A stretch of 64,000 nucleotides of DNA from positions 1,628,001 to 1,692,000 of the forward strand of contig LSRY02000015.1 in the NCBI GenBank assembly GCA_001643675.2, written 5' to 3'. This DNA is from Monocercomonoides exilis. Taxonomy: Eukaryota > Preaxostyla > Oxymonadida > Polymastigidae. The position numbers and the translations under genes were made by a program. Of this stretch, positions 37,691 to 48,600 are shown one piece after another (position 1 is the stretch's first letter; each line of letters begins with the position of its first letter). The notes beneath the pieces were generated by a model. The model worked only from the letters and a program-made list of their open reading frames with translations. It had not been told where the DNA came from and searched no databases.

Positions 37691-40600
37691 TTGCCTTTGA
37701 TCTCTCTTCCCATAAATAATATTATTTTCATTTTTTTTTTGGTTTCAAAAACAATCTTCAATGGAATTGTTTGACTCAAAAAGACAATTCAACTTGAAAA
37801 CCTGTTTCTCATCAAAAATGCATTTCTTTTAATAGATTCAAAAACAATAAATTTGAGAAAATTGTATTTTTGTTCTTGTTTCAACAATTTTTGTGAATAT
37901 ATAAATAAATATATATATATATATTAAATGGAAAACCGAATCCTTTAAAGAACAATGTAATTTTCAAAAAAACTAAGATTTGAAAAACAAGTTGTGAAGT
38001 TTTTATAAAACAATCTTTAAATCCTTAATAAAAATTTTCGTTCATCAAATCAAGAAAATTTATTATCTGTTTTTGTGTATTTTCAGGAAGAAGATAATCA
38101 CCTTGTTTTTTTTATTTTTGTTTTTATTTTCATTTTTTTTTCATTTATTTTTTATTTTTTATTTTATTTTATTTTTTTTGAATTATCAGTTTTGTTATAT
38201 CGATTGTGATAAACGATTTATTTTATGAGCAAAAACAAACATATGATATTCATGAATAAAAAATAAAGAAAAGATAATTTAAATATCAAATTTTTTGTAA
38301 ATCTTGTTTGAGATATTTTTGAATAAAAAAAAAAGCTAATAATCTATACTCACCTTGCTGATTCGATTGATTAAATATCCTTTTTGCTGTGGGATTTTAT
38401 TTTTCAATAAAGTTTCACATCAAAAATTTGAAATCACTTTTCTTTTCAAAAAAAGACAAATACTATTCAGCAATTAATTAAAACAAGCATTGATGTTCAA
38501 ACAGAAGGATATTTGTGAAAAATGAATCAAAAAGGAATTATTCTGTTCATTGAATAAGATATATTTTTTGCAACTTTTCAAATAAATTGAATCATAACAT
38601 TTATAATGTTTTTTTCATTTTTGACTCTTTTGAAACAATTCTTTATTATTAACTTTCAATTTGTTTCGAACAAAGTTCGTAATTAAATTGTTAATAAAAA
38701 CAGAAATTCAGGAATATCATTCGAATAACATATAATAGGAACCAAAATATTTTCAACGGAATTAGAATTGTCATTCAAAATGAATTTATTCTATGTCAAA
38801 GTTGAAACACTGAAAAGAATTCACTTTCACATTTCAGTGGACATGAATGGTTTTTATTCTCAATATTGTAACAATAAATAACTGGTTTTGTTTATCAAAT
38901 GTTCATTTTTTCGATGAAAGCAACAATTCATCTTTCTCAAGAAAAACAGATAATATTTATTATTTCTTGAAAAGTTCCTTTTGTTTTTTTGTCATGAGAA
39001 AATTAAAATTGAGTATTTAAATCAAATTTTCATTCCAACATATCAAAATAATATGGGTTATTCATTTTGAAAAATCTCGAATGTTGAATATATCAAAGCT
39101 TAATAAAAATGGACATTTTTTGATCATTTTTTGTTGTTTATCCATCAAATATCTCCACTATGTACTTATACTCAAATCAAATAAACATGATGTTTCTGAT
39201 CAGCAAAATGATAGAGATTGATTATTCAATTGCAGAAAATGATAAAATAAAATACATTTTTGTTAAACCAGTATAGGGTGCATATTTCATCATGACCTCA
39301 AAATTTTATCTCAACACTATTTTTTTGAAACTTATTTTTGCTTTTTTGATTTGTGAAAAGGCAAAAAACAAAAACAAAATTAATAGACTTCTATATATTT
39401 ATGTTTTTCAGAATTCTGTAGAAAAAATTTTTGAAATTGTTATGTTCCAAAAAATATTAAAAATTTTATTATTTTTAAATCCAGATCAAAGACTTGCTGG
39501 TTGTGCAGCCAATATTTCATACGGAACGTTTTAAGCAATAGCATCACAATTCTGGACTCCTATATTATAATTTTAACTTGTTTTCAACATTTTCAATTTA
39601 ATTTTAGACATTTTTTTCTTATTTCACTGTTTTTGCTTAAAGCACGATTTTTTATATAAACCAGTGTTTGTGTCAAATTTTTTAAAACATAAAAAATAAA
39701 AACAAAATGTTATTTATCGTTTATTTGTATGAAGCAACGAAATGAAAAGGAACTATTCTAGAATTTGAACTGAAAAGCAAGTATATATGATTTTTTTGTT
39801 GTTCAAATTATTAAACATACACATACAAATAATTATTTAAACAAACAAGAATCGTTTTATTTAAATAATGTTTATTTATTATTTCAATAAATTTCAAAAC
39901 AAATTCATATGTGTCCTTAAAATCGTGTTTTTTAAAAATAATGTGTGAAATGAGAAAAAGTGTTTTAAAAACAAGTTAAGAAAGTTAAAAACAACCAGAT
40001 CATGTAAAAAATAAACGATATATAATGATATGAAAGCTTAAAACTTCTGATAAATAATATTCGCTGGAAAAGCAACAAGTCAATGATCAAAACATAAAAT
40101 TATAATAATCCTCGATCTTTTTGAAAAAAATGAAATATTGAAAAAAAAAAATACAGAATAAGGAAAATAAAACATTTCAAACATTTCTGGTTATTTTTTA
40201 TTTATCGCAGGCTTGTGTAAAGCAAAAAGCATAGCAAATAAGAAAAAGGTCTGGATAAAGAAAAAAGGTCAAGATAAAATTATAGCCCAAATAACATCTG
40301 CGACTTTTCTAAAGGAATAACACATTGGAGATGTTCTTTTATTTTTCAATAGACTTTATTTCATTTTAATAATTAAAGCAATAGGATATTTAAATTTTAA
40401 TCTTGAGATTAGTGTAAATATGAGTGAGAAAACATATTTTTTGCTTTGTTCAAAAAAATCTTGAAAATTTATATATTAACATGATGAGTGAATTCTGTTT
40501 CTTTCTTTCTTTATTTATTTAAATGATAAATGAAATGGAATAGCAACGTATTTCAGTGTTGTTCACATGATGTTTTGTTTTTGATATCCTTGAATTAAAA

Positions 40601-41340
40601 AAGAGTTCAAAAAGATGTGCAAACAATAATTATCAAAAGTGACTAAGAAATTCGTAATACTCAAGATAAATTTTGAAATAACTCGAAACATAATTAAATA
40701 TTAAGGTTGTTTTGCAAGATTTATGTCTTTATTTTTTTGAAATAAATAAAGAAAGAAAAATAGTCCAAAATGGACAAAACAAATGATCAAAAACAAATTG
40801 AAAATTCTTTTTATTTATGTCAAAAACAAAAATTTGTCACATAATTATTTTTTTGAACGTTAAATACGTGTGCAGCCTTTGTTCAATACATATTAAAAAT
40901 TCATAGTTTATAATAATCACATCCTCCATATAAAAAATGTTCTGATGAAAAACTATTTCAGGATAAAAAAACCACCAATTGTTTCATTGTTTATTTCAAT
41001 ATCTTTTATCAATTATTTCAAACGAAAATATTTCTTTTGATAGCTATTCTCCTTTTCATTGATAGATAATTGCGCATTGAAGAATATATTGTTGTAAATG
41101 GACTCAAAAGGTTACATTCTTCATTCAGATAGAATGAAACAAAATCAGAGAGATTCAAGAGAGGCAAAAAAGAAAATACCATCTTCAATATCAGAAAAGA
41201 ATTATTCTCAGAAGGCAGAGCATTATGAACAACCATCGATAAAGCAAATGAAAGAAAGACAGGAATTATCACTATTTGTCATAATCCGCAATTATTTGAA
41301 TTTAATAAAAATATGGTTAATGATGACCCATTAAAATCTT
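37691..41340. other. AT-rich spacer between head-to-head receptor genes
   Basis: A 3.65 kb unique region separates the start codons of the two divergent receptor genes, so it must hold both promoters. It is very AT-rich with T-rich low complexity at 38105-38180 and an AT dinucleotide run near 37905-37925. The longest frames (39292-39534 and 41098-41334 on +, 41018-41272 on -) have low-complexity or unlikely products. A slightly GC-richer patch lies at 39480-39535. I saw no RNA gene. Confidence 0.6.
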
Positions 41341-41346
41341 TTGAAT

Positions 41347-43443
41347 ATGATTCTCTATATTTTGGCTACATGCTTGCGTTTGACATTTTGTTGCACAGAT
41401 GGAAATAATACCCAAAGGAATGGATATCTCAATTACCACATTTCTACTCTGTCAAAAAGTCAAATTTTGGAGAAAAGGAGTGTTGTTCAAATGTTTTGTG
41501 AAATACATAACTCATCAGTAGAATTCAAGGAAATAATGTTGGAAAAGGCAGGTGATGATGTGACATTTGATATTGGAGCTAAATCATTCCTGCACATTGA
41601 TGACTGCATGTTGATGAAAAAAAGAGGTTCCATTGAATATTTCGTCTTCAATGAAGGAACATGCGAAATGATAAACATCACTTTGAACACAGAAAAAAGA
41701 GACAATAATTGTGAGTTCATAACAAGACTTGTTAAGATGGAAGGAGAAGATGCATCGTTGCTTGTGAGAAACAGTGAGTGGAAGAACGTTGCGTTTTGTG
41801 GGAGTGGAAGCATTTTGAGAAATGGAGAAGGGTCATTTGAAGGAATCAAAAACTGTGCTTTTTCAAACATCACACTGAAATTCAAGGAAACAGATGAAAT
41901 GTTAATTGAGAAAGTGTCAATGATGAAAACGAGTTCAATGGAAGATTGTAGAATTGAAAGATCGATGAATGTTTTGGAGCAAGGGATTGTGAGTGGAACA
42001 AAAGGATCTGTTTTCTTTTTCTGCAACAATTGCACATTCCTCCACAATGAAAGGGTGGATAGGAGAGTGGGAAATACAGAAAGAAATTCAACAACTCAAA
42101 CACAGATATATAAGAATGCTGAATGGAAAGAATGCTCTGCTCCGTGTGGTGGAGCACTGTATGTTCATGATAATTCGAGTGCAACATTAACAGTTGAAAA
42201 TTCATCATTTGTGAAATGCAATGCAACAAAAACAAGAGGTGGAGGAATATTTGCTTTGAAAATTGCTGAATGCACAATGAAGCATTCAACATTCATTGAA
42301 TGTTTCAGCTTTTCAGAAAGTCCTGGATATGGAGGAGCAGGAGCAGATCTTTCCGGAATAAGTGAACAAGTTTTTTGCTCGAATTGTTTGTTCAAAGATG
42401 GGTGGTCAGGAGATGATGCAGGAGGGTTAGGTATTTGGGAATCAAAAACAGCAAAAATCAAAGATTGTGTTTTGGATTGCTCTTTTATTAATTGCAGCGG
42501 AAATAGTGAAACAAATTCAAACGGGGGAGGATTCATTCATTGGGATGCAATTGATTACGTCATAACAAGAAATTGTCAATTTAAAAATTGCAACTCCGAT
42601 TTTCGTGGAGGGGCTGTAAGTATTCGAACAAATGGTTTTTGTGAAAGCCTTTTATGGTTTTGCTTTTTTCATAACAACACGGCACCTCGTGGCAATGATA
42701 TTTATGTTCATGACAATAATCAGAGTCCCCAAACTGTCTTCTGTTATTCGACACGAACAGAAGGAGTGAGATATTACGCAGGTGGAGATAAAAGTTATTG
42801 GCTTTCAAATAATGGGGGGAAATACAGATTTGTTGCTTCAACTCAGACACAGCCAAATGCAAAAGACACATTCAGCTGTGGATTGAATGAAAGCTGTGCA
42901 TGCCTCACTATCAGTCATTGTCTGACTCAAATGATTTCTGGATTTGTGGAGGAAATAAAGGTGTTGAGTGGAACAGTTGTGGAAGGAAAAGGAATTGATA
43001 TTGGGGAGAAAACAATCTCTGTGAATGGAGTTTCTCCAGCTGGCTCATTTATTGAAACCAAATTTGAGAGAAATGGAATGAGTCTGTTTTGTGTTGGAAC
43101 AGGAGAGTTGGCTGTGAGCGATCTGTCTGTGGTTCACAACTCGTCATTTGAAAATAACCGAGGAAGCAGATTGTTTGAGGTTCAAGGGACTGGAGGGATC
43201 AATTTGGAGAGATTGAACATATCGATGGATTCTGCTCATTCAGAAGAGAGGAGCATCCAGAACTCGCTTGTGAAGATGGATGGGGGAGAGTTGAAGATGA
43301 AAGATGTGAGATGGGGACAAACATTCAGCACCACAAGTGATATCTCTGCCTCAGGAGGCAACTGTTTCATTGTCTCTGGACAACTGCACTTTCAACAGAA
43401 TTGTGAGGACAACAGCAGGATCATCGCTGATGAATGTGGGTGA
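41347..43443 (+). CDS. Beta-helix receptor (copy B), signal peptide and first ectodomain part
   Basis: The ATG at 41347 gives MILYILATCLRLTFCC, a good signal peptide; a TTG two codons upstream is unlikely. The first ~500 residues share architecture with copy A (GGALYVHDN, ENSSF, CLFK and NGGG motifs) but are clearly diverged. From CGLNESCAC (about 42880) onward the match becomes strong. The frame is lost at 43343-43366, where two bases are missing relative to copy A amid clustered substitutions; it then runs out at 43443. The region belongs to one gene with the two following frames. Total corrected length is 2,999 residues. Confidence 0.7.
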   Translation: MILYILATCLRLTFCCTDGNNTQRNGYLNYHISTLSKSQILEKRSVVQMFCEIHNSSVEFKEIMLEKAGDDVTFDIGAKSFLHIDDCMLMKKRGSIEYFVFNEGTCEMINITLNTEKRDNNCEFITRLVKMEGEDASLLVRNSEWKNVAFCGSGSILRNGEGSFEGIKNCAFSNITLKFKETDEMLIEKVSMMKTSSMEDCRIERSMNVLEQGIVSGTKGSVFFFCNNCTFLHNERVDRRVGNTERNSTTQTQIYKNAEWKECSAPCGGALYVHDNSSATLTVENSSFVKCNATKTRGGGIFALKIAECTMKHSTFIECFSFSESPGYGGAGADLSGISEQVFCSNCLFKDGWSGDDAGGLGIWESKTAKIKDCVLDCSFINCSGNSETNSNGGGFIHWDAIDYVITRNCQFKNCNSDFRGGAVSIRTNGFCESLLWFCFFHNNTAPRGNDIYVHDNNQSPQTVFCYSTRTEGVRYYAGGDKSYWLSNNGGKYRFVASTQTQPNAKDTFSCGLNESCACLTISHCLTQMISGFVEEIKVLSGTVVEGKGIDIGEKTISVNGVSPAGSFIETKFERNGMSLFCVGTGELAVSDLSVVHNSSFENNRGSRLFEVQGTGGINLERLNISMDSAHSEERSIQNSLVKMDGGELKMKDVRWGQTFSTTSDISASGGNCFIVSGQLHFQQNCEDNSRIIADECG

Positions 43444-45631
43444 AGTGTCATATTCAATAACTCTTTATGGATGCACACTTGATGGCTGTGGGAGTGAAGC
43501 CTCTGAGTTTGGAGGAGGGATGATGGTTGAAGTGGGGAATGTTGGTTCATTGAATGTGAGTGGAGGCGTTGTGAGAAACTGTTATGCCTCAACCATCCAA
43601 GGGAGAGGAGGAGGGATTGGGCTGAAAGTGAGAAATACAAATGCAGAGTTTCTTGTTTCATCAGCATTTGAAGGGAACAGAGCCAAATGGGGAAGTGACA
43701 TTTTTGTTGACTCAGTCGATCTGGAAACAACAGCAAAAGGTGGGAAAATCGCTTCATTGACAGCTTCGTTTGATACAAAGAGCACGATACAAGGATATGA
43801 TAATGGAAATGATTCAATTCCAATTCCACTTTGTGTTTATTTGATTCCTTTGCCAGAAGAGATCATTGTGAGCAATGTTGATGCATTTGATCATTCTCGT
43901 TGTGGGTTTGCCGAGTTTCCCTGTCTGACTCTGAAGCATTCTCTGACAAGGCAAATTAGTGAAAAGAAGATTGTTGTCGATGGGATGATTGAACTGAAAA
44001 ATGAGCTAATATTCAACTCCTTCCAACACACAATCAGGGGGAAAGATGAAAACAGTGGATGGGAGATGAGCGATGATCCGAATGGAAGTGACGGAAGCAT
44101 GATAACGGTCAGTGCAAATACGAATATGAGTTCACTTGTTTTCTCTGTTCCATCTGCTCTTCCAAACCACGAAGCATTCTTCTGTTCCACCTCACAGTTA
44201 TTTTCGCTTGATGGCTGCTCGCTGACATTTCAAGATCCCCAATCAGCATTGTCTTATGTGTTTTTATCAGCAACAGCAGGTGAGGTTTCAGTTTCATTGT
44301 TGAATGTATTGTCTCTGGTTATTGGGAATTGTCCGTTGATTTCTCTCGATGGAATCAATGCTGCTGGTTCATTCACTTCTTTGAGTGCCGAGGATATGAG
44401 CTCGACAGGAAATAGTGTTTTGTTTGGGGCGGTGAATGGAGCATCTTTGACGGGTGAAGATTCAACACTTTCAGTGAAAGCATCTTCACAAACAGATTTG
44501 CCATCAGGATCAATTCGAGCAATTTCCACAAATTCAGCCAAGATGCTGAAGCTCACAAACAACACGATGAGTGGATTCAAAGGAGATGGAGGAGATGGAG
44601 GAGCAATGGAATGCACACTTGGGAGAGATTGCTCACTGGAAATAGTTGGAGGGACGATGTCTGGGTGTGAGAGCAATGGAGGAAATGGAGGAGGATTGTG
44701 GGTTGAGATGGAAGAAGGATCATCATTCACCGTGGGAAATATGACAGATGCTGACTCAGCAAGGGCAATATTTCCGAATGATGAAAGTGATTTATTTGAA
44801 CTTGCGAGCTGCAAGGCAACACAAAACACAGGTGGAGAGCACGGACATGGAGGAGGGATTTATCTTCATCTGGATGATGGGGCAAGTTCATTCATTTTGA
44901 GAGATGTTTCATTTTCTGGGTGTGATGCGAGAGAGGGGAAAGAAATGTTCATTAATGCACATGAACTCACAAGTGTGATTAGCAGAAGGTCGATGGGATT
45001 TGAAGTTGATTTGAATAACTTTACGAAATTGAATGGATTCGAGAGATCAACATTGAATGATGCATTTGCCATCCCGCTGGTGGTGTATCTGTGGGATAAC
45101 TTTTCAGGATCTGCCTTTGTTGGAGGAGGAATGTCAAGTCATGATTTTTCGATGTGTGGATATGAGTCATTACCATGCTCCACAATCGCGAAGGCAGCAT
45201 CAGTCCATTTTGAAGGGAAGAAAAAAGACATAACCATTTTTGAATCATTTGCCTTTGAGGATGAATTGAGCTTGAGGACAGATGAATGGAACGTCAAAGC
45301 AAAACAGAATGAAATGAAATGCGGTGTTGCCGATCTGACAGAGGGAACGCAAAGCGGATTGATTGAGAACTCAGTTTCTGTGTCAATGACCAGCATTGTA
45401 TTTTCTTTGATTCAATCGCTTTCATCTCATGAATGTGTGTTTGAATGCCATTCTGAGAAACTCACACTGAACAAATGTGGGATGGAAGGAGGAGCTGAGG
45501 CTCTTTCAACAGTGTTTGTGAGTGTTGTTGGAGGGGCTGTGGAAGTGATTGAGTTTTCAACAGTGAATATGAAAAAGGAGATTCTTCGTTTTTCATTGTT
45601 GAGGGAAGTATTAATTCAAGGCCTTCAATGA
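43337..45631 (+). CDS. Beta-helix receptor (copy B), middle ectodomain
   Basis: This is the second reading-frame segment of copy B, collinear with copy A residues from about 740 onward and nearly identical. It has modules with CGFAEFPC and CGYESLPC and repeated GGGG/GGGI turns (GGDGGAMEC, GGNGGGLWVEM, GHGGGIYLHLDDG). Its listed start is a GTG inside homologous sequence, not a real initiation site. The frame ends because the run at 45572-45576 has five A where copy A has six (33305-33310 on the complementary strand). If that A is a base-calling loss, this joins directly to the next segment. Confidence 0.65.
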   Translation: MISLPQEATVSLSLDNCTFNRIVRTTAGSSLMNVGEVSYSITLYGCTLDGCGSEASEFGGGMMVEVGNVGSLNVSGGVVRNCYASTIQGRGGGIGLKVRNTNAEFLVSSAFEGNRAKWGSDIFVDSVDLETTAKGGKIASLTASFDTKSTIQGYDNGNDSIPIPLCVYLIPLPEEIIVSNVDAFDHSRCGFAEFPCLTLKHSLTRQISEKKIVVDGMIELKNELIFNSFQHTIRGKDENSGWEMSDDPNGSDGSMITVSANTNMSSLVFSVPSALPNHEAFFCSTSQLFSLDGCSLTFQDPQSALSYVFLSATAGEVSVSLLNVLSLVIGNCPLISLDGINAAGSFTSLSAEDMSSTGNSVLFGAVNGASLTGEDSTLSVKASSQTDLPSGSIRAISTNSAKMLKLTNNTMSGFKGDGGDGGAMECTLGRDCSLEIVGGTMSGCESNGGNGGGLWVEMEEGSSFTVGNMTDADSARAIFPNDESDLFELASCKATQNTGGEHGHGGGIYLHLDDGASSFILRDVSFSGCDAREGKEMFINAHELTSVISRRSMGFEVDLNNFTKLNGFERSTLNDAFAIPLVVYLWDNFSGSAFVGGGMSSHDFSMCGYESLPCSTIAKAASVHFEGKKKDITIFESFAFEDELSLRTDEWNVKAKQNEMKCGVADLTEGTQSGLIENSVSVSMTSIVFSLIQSLSSHECVFECHSEKLTLNKCGMEGGAEALSTVFVSVVGGAVEVIEFSTVNMKKEILRFSLLREVLIQGLQ

Positions 45632-48600
45632 ACATGACAAACAGCGATTTTGGAGAAATCACATTTGGCAATGGATGTGTTGTTGAGTGCCACAATGGAA
45701 ATATCGAGAAGATAACAGGATGCACATTTTCATCGATTACTCGTTCGAAGGGAAGTGGAGGGTGCATCAGCATTACGAACGATTGTTATGATGGAAGCGA
45801 TTACAAAGCAGAAATAAATGATTGCACATTCGAAGGGTGTGCTGTTGAAGAAGAAGGAAATGAGATTGGAGGAGGTGCACTCTTTTATGAGGCATCTGCA
45901 AATACGAATCTGTTGATGAACAAGTGCAAGGTTTATTGTTGCACAGCTCCATTTGAAGGGGAAGAAGTTGGACATGGAGGAGGAATAATGTTGAACTTGT
46001 TGAGTGAAATGGGTGAGACAGATTTTGTGATATCCTCTCCAACTTTTTCTTCTGACAAACCAAACAATGCAAAATATGGAAAAGATTTGTTTGTTTCATC
46101 TCCATCGCTTATCAGCAGCATCAAGAACGAAACCCTGCCATTTGTGAAAGATAGACTGGAGATGCTGACCGAAGACTCGATGAGAGGGTATGATGGAGGA
46201 AACAGAGAGTGTGCAATCCCACTGATCTATTTCTGGAAAGAGGTTGGGTCGAGTGTGCATGTTGCGCGGGAAGGAAACAATGTGGTTGTGTGTGGGCTGT
46301 TGGAGTATCCGTGTGGGTCTGTTGATTATGGGCTGAAGAGAGGGAGTAGTTTGGGGATTGAGTCGATTGCCATTCAGGGGACTTGTGATGTGAGGAGCGA
46401 AATGAGTGTGAGCGGGATGAGGCTGGAAGGAACAAATGGCGAAACAGACAAAATTCAATTTGTGAAAATAATTGAAGGAGACAAGGATGCTGTTGTTGAA
46501 TGCAAAGGGGTTGTTCAATTCAAAGAAGTGGGGATTCTGATCCCTAGTGCCTTCGATAACGAGGCAAACATCCTCATGCAGACAGGCTCAGATGCAATCA
46601 ATACGAGTATTGCAGGATGTTCAATTCACATGAGTGACAATGCTGAAGGTGAATTGACATTTGTATTGATAAGTGCTTCAAAAGGAATTGTTTCAATCGA
46701 AAAGACAAACATAGCTGGATTCTCAACGATGCATGAGATAATGAGTATATCAGTTAGAAGTGTGATAACTATGAGCGATGTTTCCTTTGAAGAAATATCG
46801 TTGAGTGGGGAAAGTGCAATTGTGATGAATGATAATGAGATTCCAGAAAATGGAAATAATAATGCAGAAGTTGAAGAGTGGAATGTTCTGTTTGAGCAAT
46901 GCTCGTTTGTGAATGTGACGCACAGTGAGTCAAGCGACCCTTCATTTCTTTTCTGTGATATGCAGAATGAAGTGAAATTGAAAATGGAGAATTCGACAAT
47001 TGATAAATGTGGATCGGCAAGCTCGAATGAAGGAGGAGGGATGTTTTTCCTTCTCAATGAGAGGGGGAGACTGGAAATGAATCACACAAATGTGACAGAC
47101 TGCTTCTGTTCGAACAACGGGAGAGGAGGAGGATTGTTTTTGAAAACACAGAGTGCCACACAGAAGGCATTGCCATTTGTGCTGTCGAACATCACATTCA
47201 AGGGGAATGTTGCATTGAAAGGGAGAGATGTGTTTGTGAAGTGCACAGATCTTGACTCGCAGATAAGTGAATCACAGTTCCTGATAAACTTTGGGGAGCC
47301 ATTTGTGAAGGAGCTGGCGATATGGGGATGCACAGCAGACAATTATGAGGATGAAGAGGATCTGTTGGGAAGAGTGTATGTGTTCAGGAGCGAATTCATA
47401 TTTGTGTCATCGATTGTGGGGAACAGCAGCGACAGCAAGAATTGTGGGGAAATGAAGAGCGCATGCTCATCGCTGAATGTTGGGGTGAGCCACATCATTC
47501 CATCGGATTATTCGCAGCTGCTGATATGGAATGAGACAACACTAACTGGCTCATGCTCAGCTCAGAAGGTGACAATCAAGTCGATGGAGGCAAGCAGGAA
47601 TGGGGAGATAAAAGTGAATGAGATGAACTTGGCTGGGGAAGGGGCTGTGACGACATCAGAGTCTGTTCGAATTGAGAGAGTTTCATTTGTTTTTGGTGGA
47701 ATGCAGAATGTTGTCTGCTCATGCTTAATACACCAATTGAATGGATCTCTTATTCTCGAATCTGTTTCATTCCTATCGGAGAGCGGATCAATGGAGAAAT
47801 CGCGGACCCTTTTTGATTTTTCTCTACTGGTTGTTGAAAATGGGATATTTGAGGCAGATCGATGTGGTGTTGGATATTTGAAATTCTCGAAACCAATGTT
47901 CCAGATATTGAGCTCAGAAAGAGCAACATTTGAAGATCTGACTGTTTGCAATGTCCAATGCACAAGCTCAGTGATTGAATGTGGAAAGAGTAAGAAAGTG
48001 AGCATTTCAAAGTTAACAGCCACAAATATCTCTTTGCAAAATGAAAGTCTGATCTCATTTGAAAATGGCTATTCTTCACTCGTTTTATCTTTGGCGTTAT
48101 CATCATTCTCAAACATCAGCCGGCTGTCTTCTGGGCCTTGCATTATTTGCACAGCTCAGCACATGACAAGCTTTGAGATGTGCAACTGTTCTTTTCATAA
48201 GTGCACGTCAGAGTCATCAAAGGGGAGTCAAGTGGCAATTGCTTTGACTGAGAATGTCTTGGTGGATTCGTGCACATTTGAGGGAAGCCTGGCTGATAAT
48301 GCCGAAGAAATAAATGGCGTTGGTAATAAGATCTGTCAGTGGAATGGTTCAGTTGTTGACTTCTCGAAGAGTTCTGTGGTGATGAAAGACACAACAATTT
48401 CGAATTCACCCGATGGAGGAATAACAATGAGTGGAGGAAGTGTTGGAATTGAAATGGGGTTATTTGAGAATAACAATCCATCAATAGCAAATTACCCATC
48501 ACTGAGAAGAAATATCATCTGTTCAGATTCAGGAACATTGAATGTGATGAGTTTGAAAGGTGGAGATGGGGTTTTACCAAGCACATCGTTGTGGCTTTTG

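Noticed and set aside
39292-39534. 80-codon ORF in the receptor spacer
   Set aside because: Phe/Ile/Lys-rich product typical of AT-rich DNA, with no counterpart elsewhere; not supportable as a gene.
41098-41334. 78-codon ORF just upstream of copy B
   Set aside because: It ends six bases before the receptor reading frame and has no motif; likely 5' untranslated or chance.
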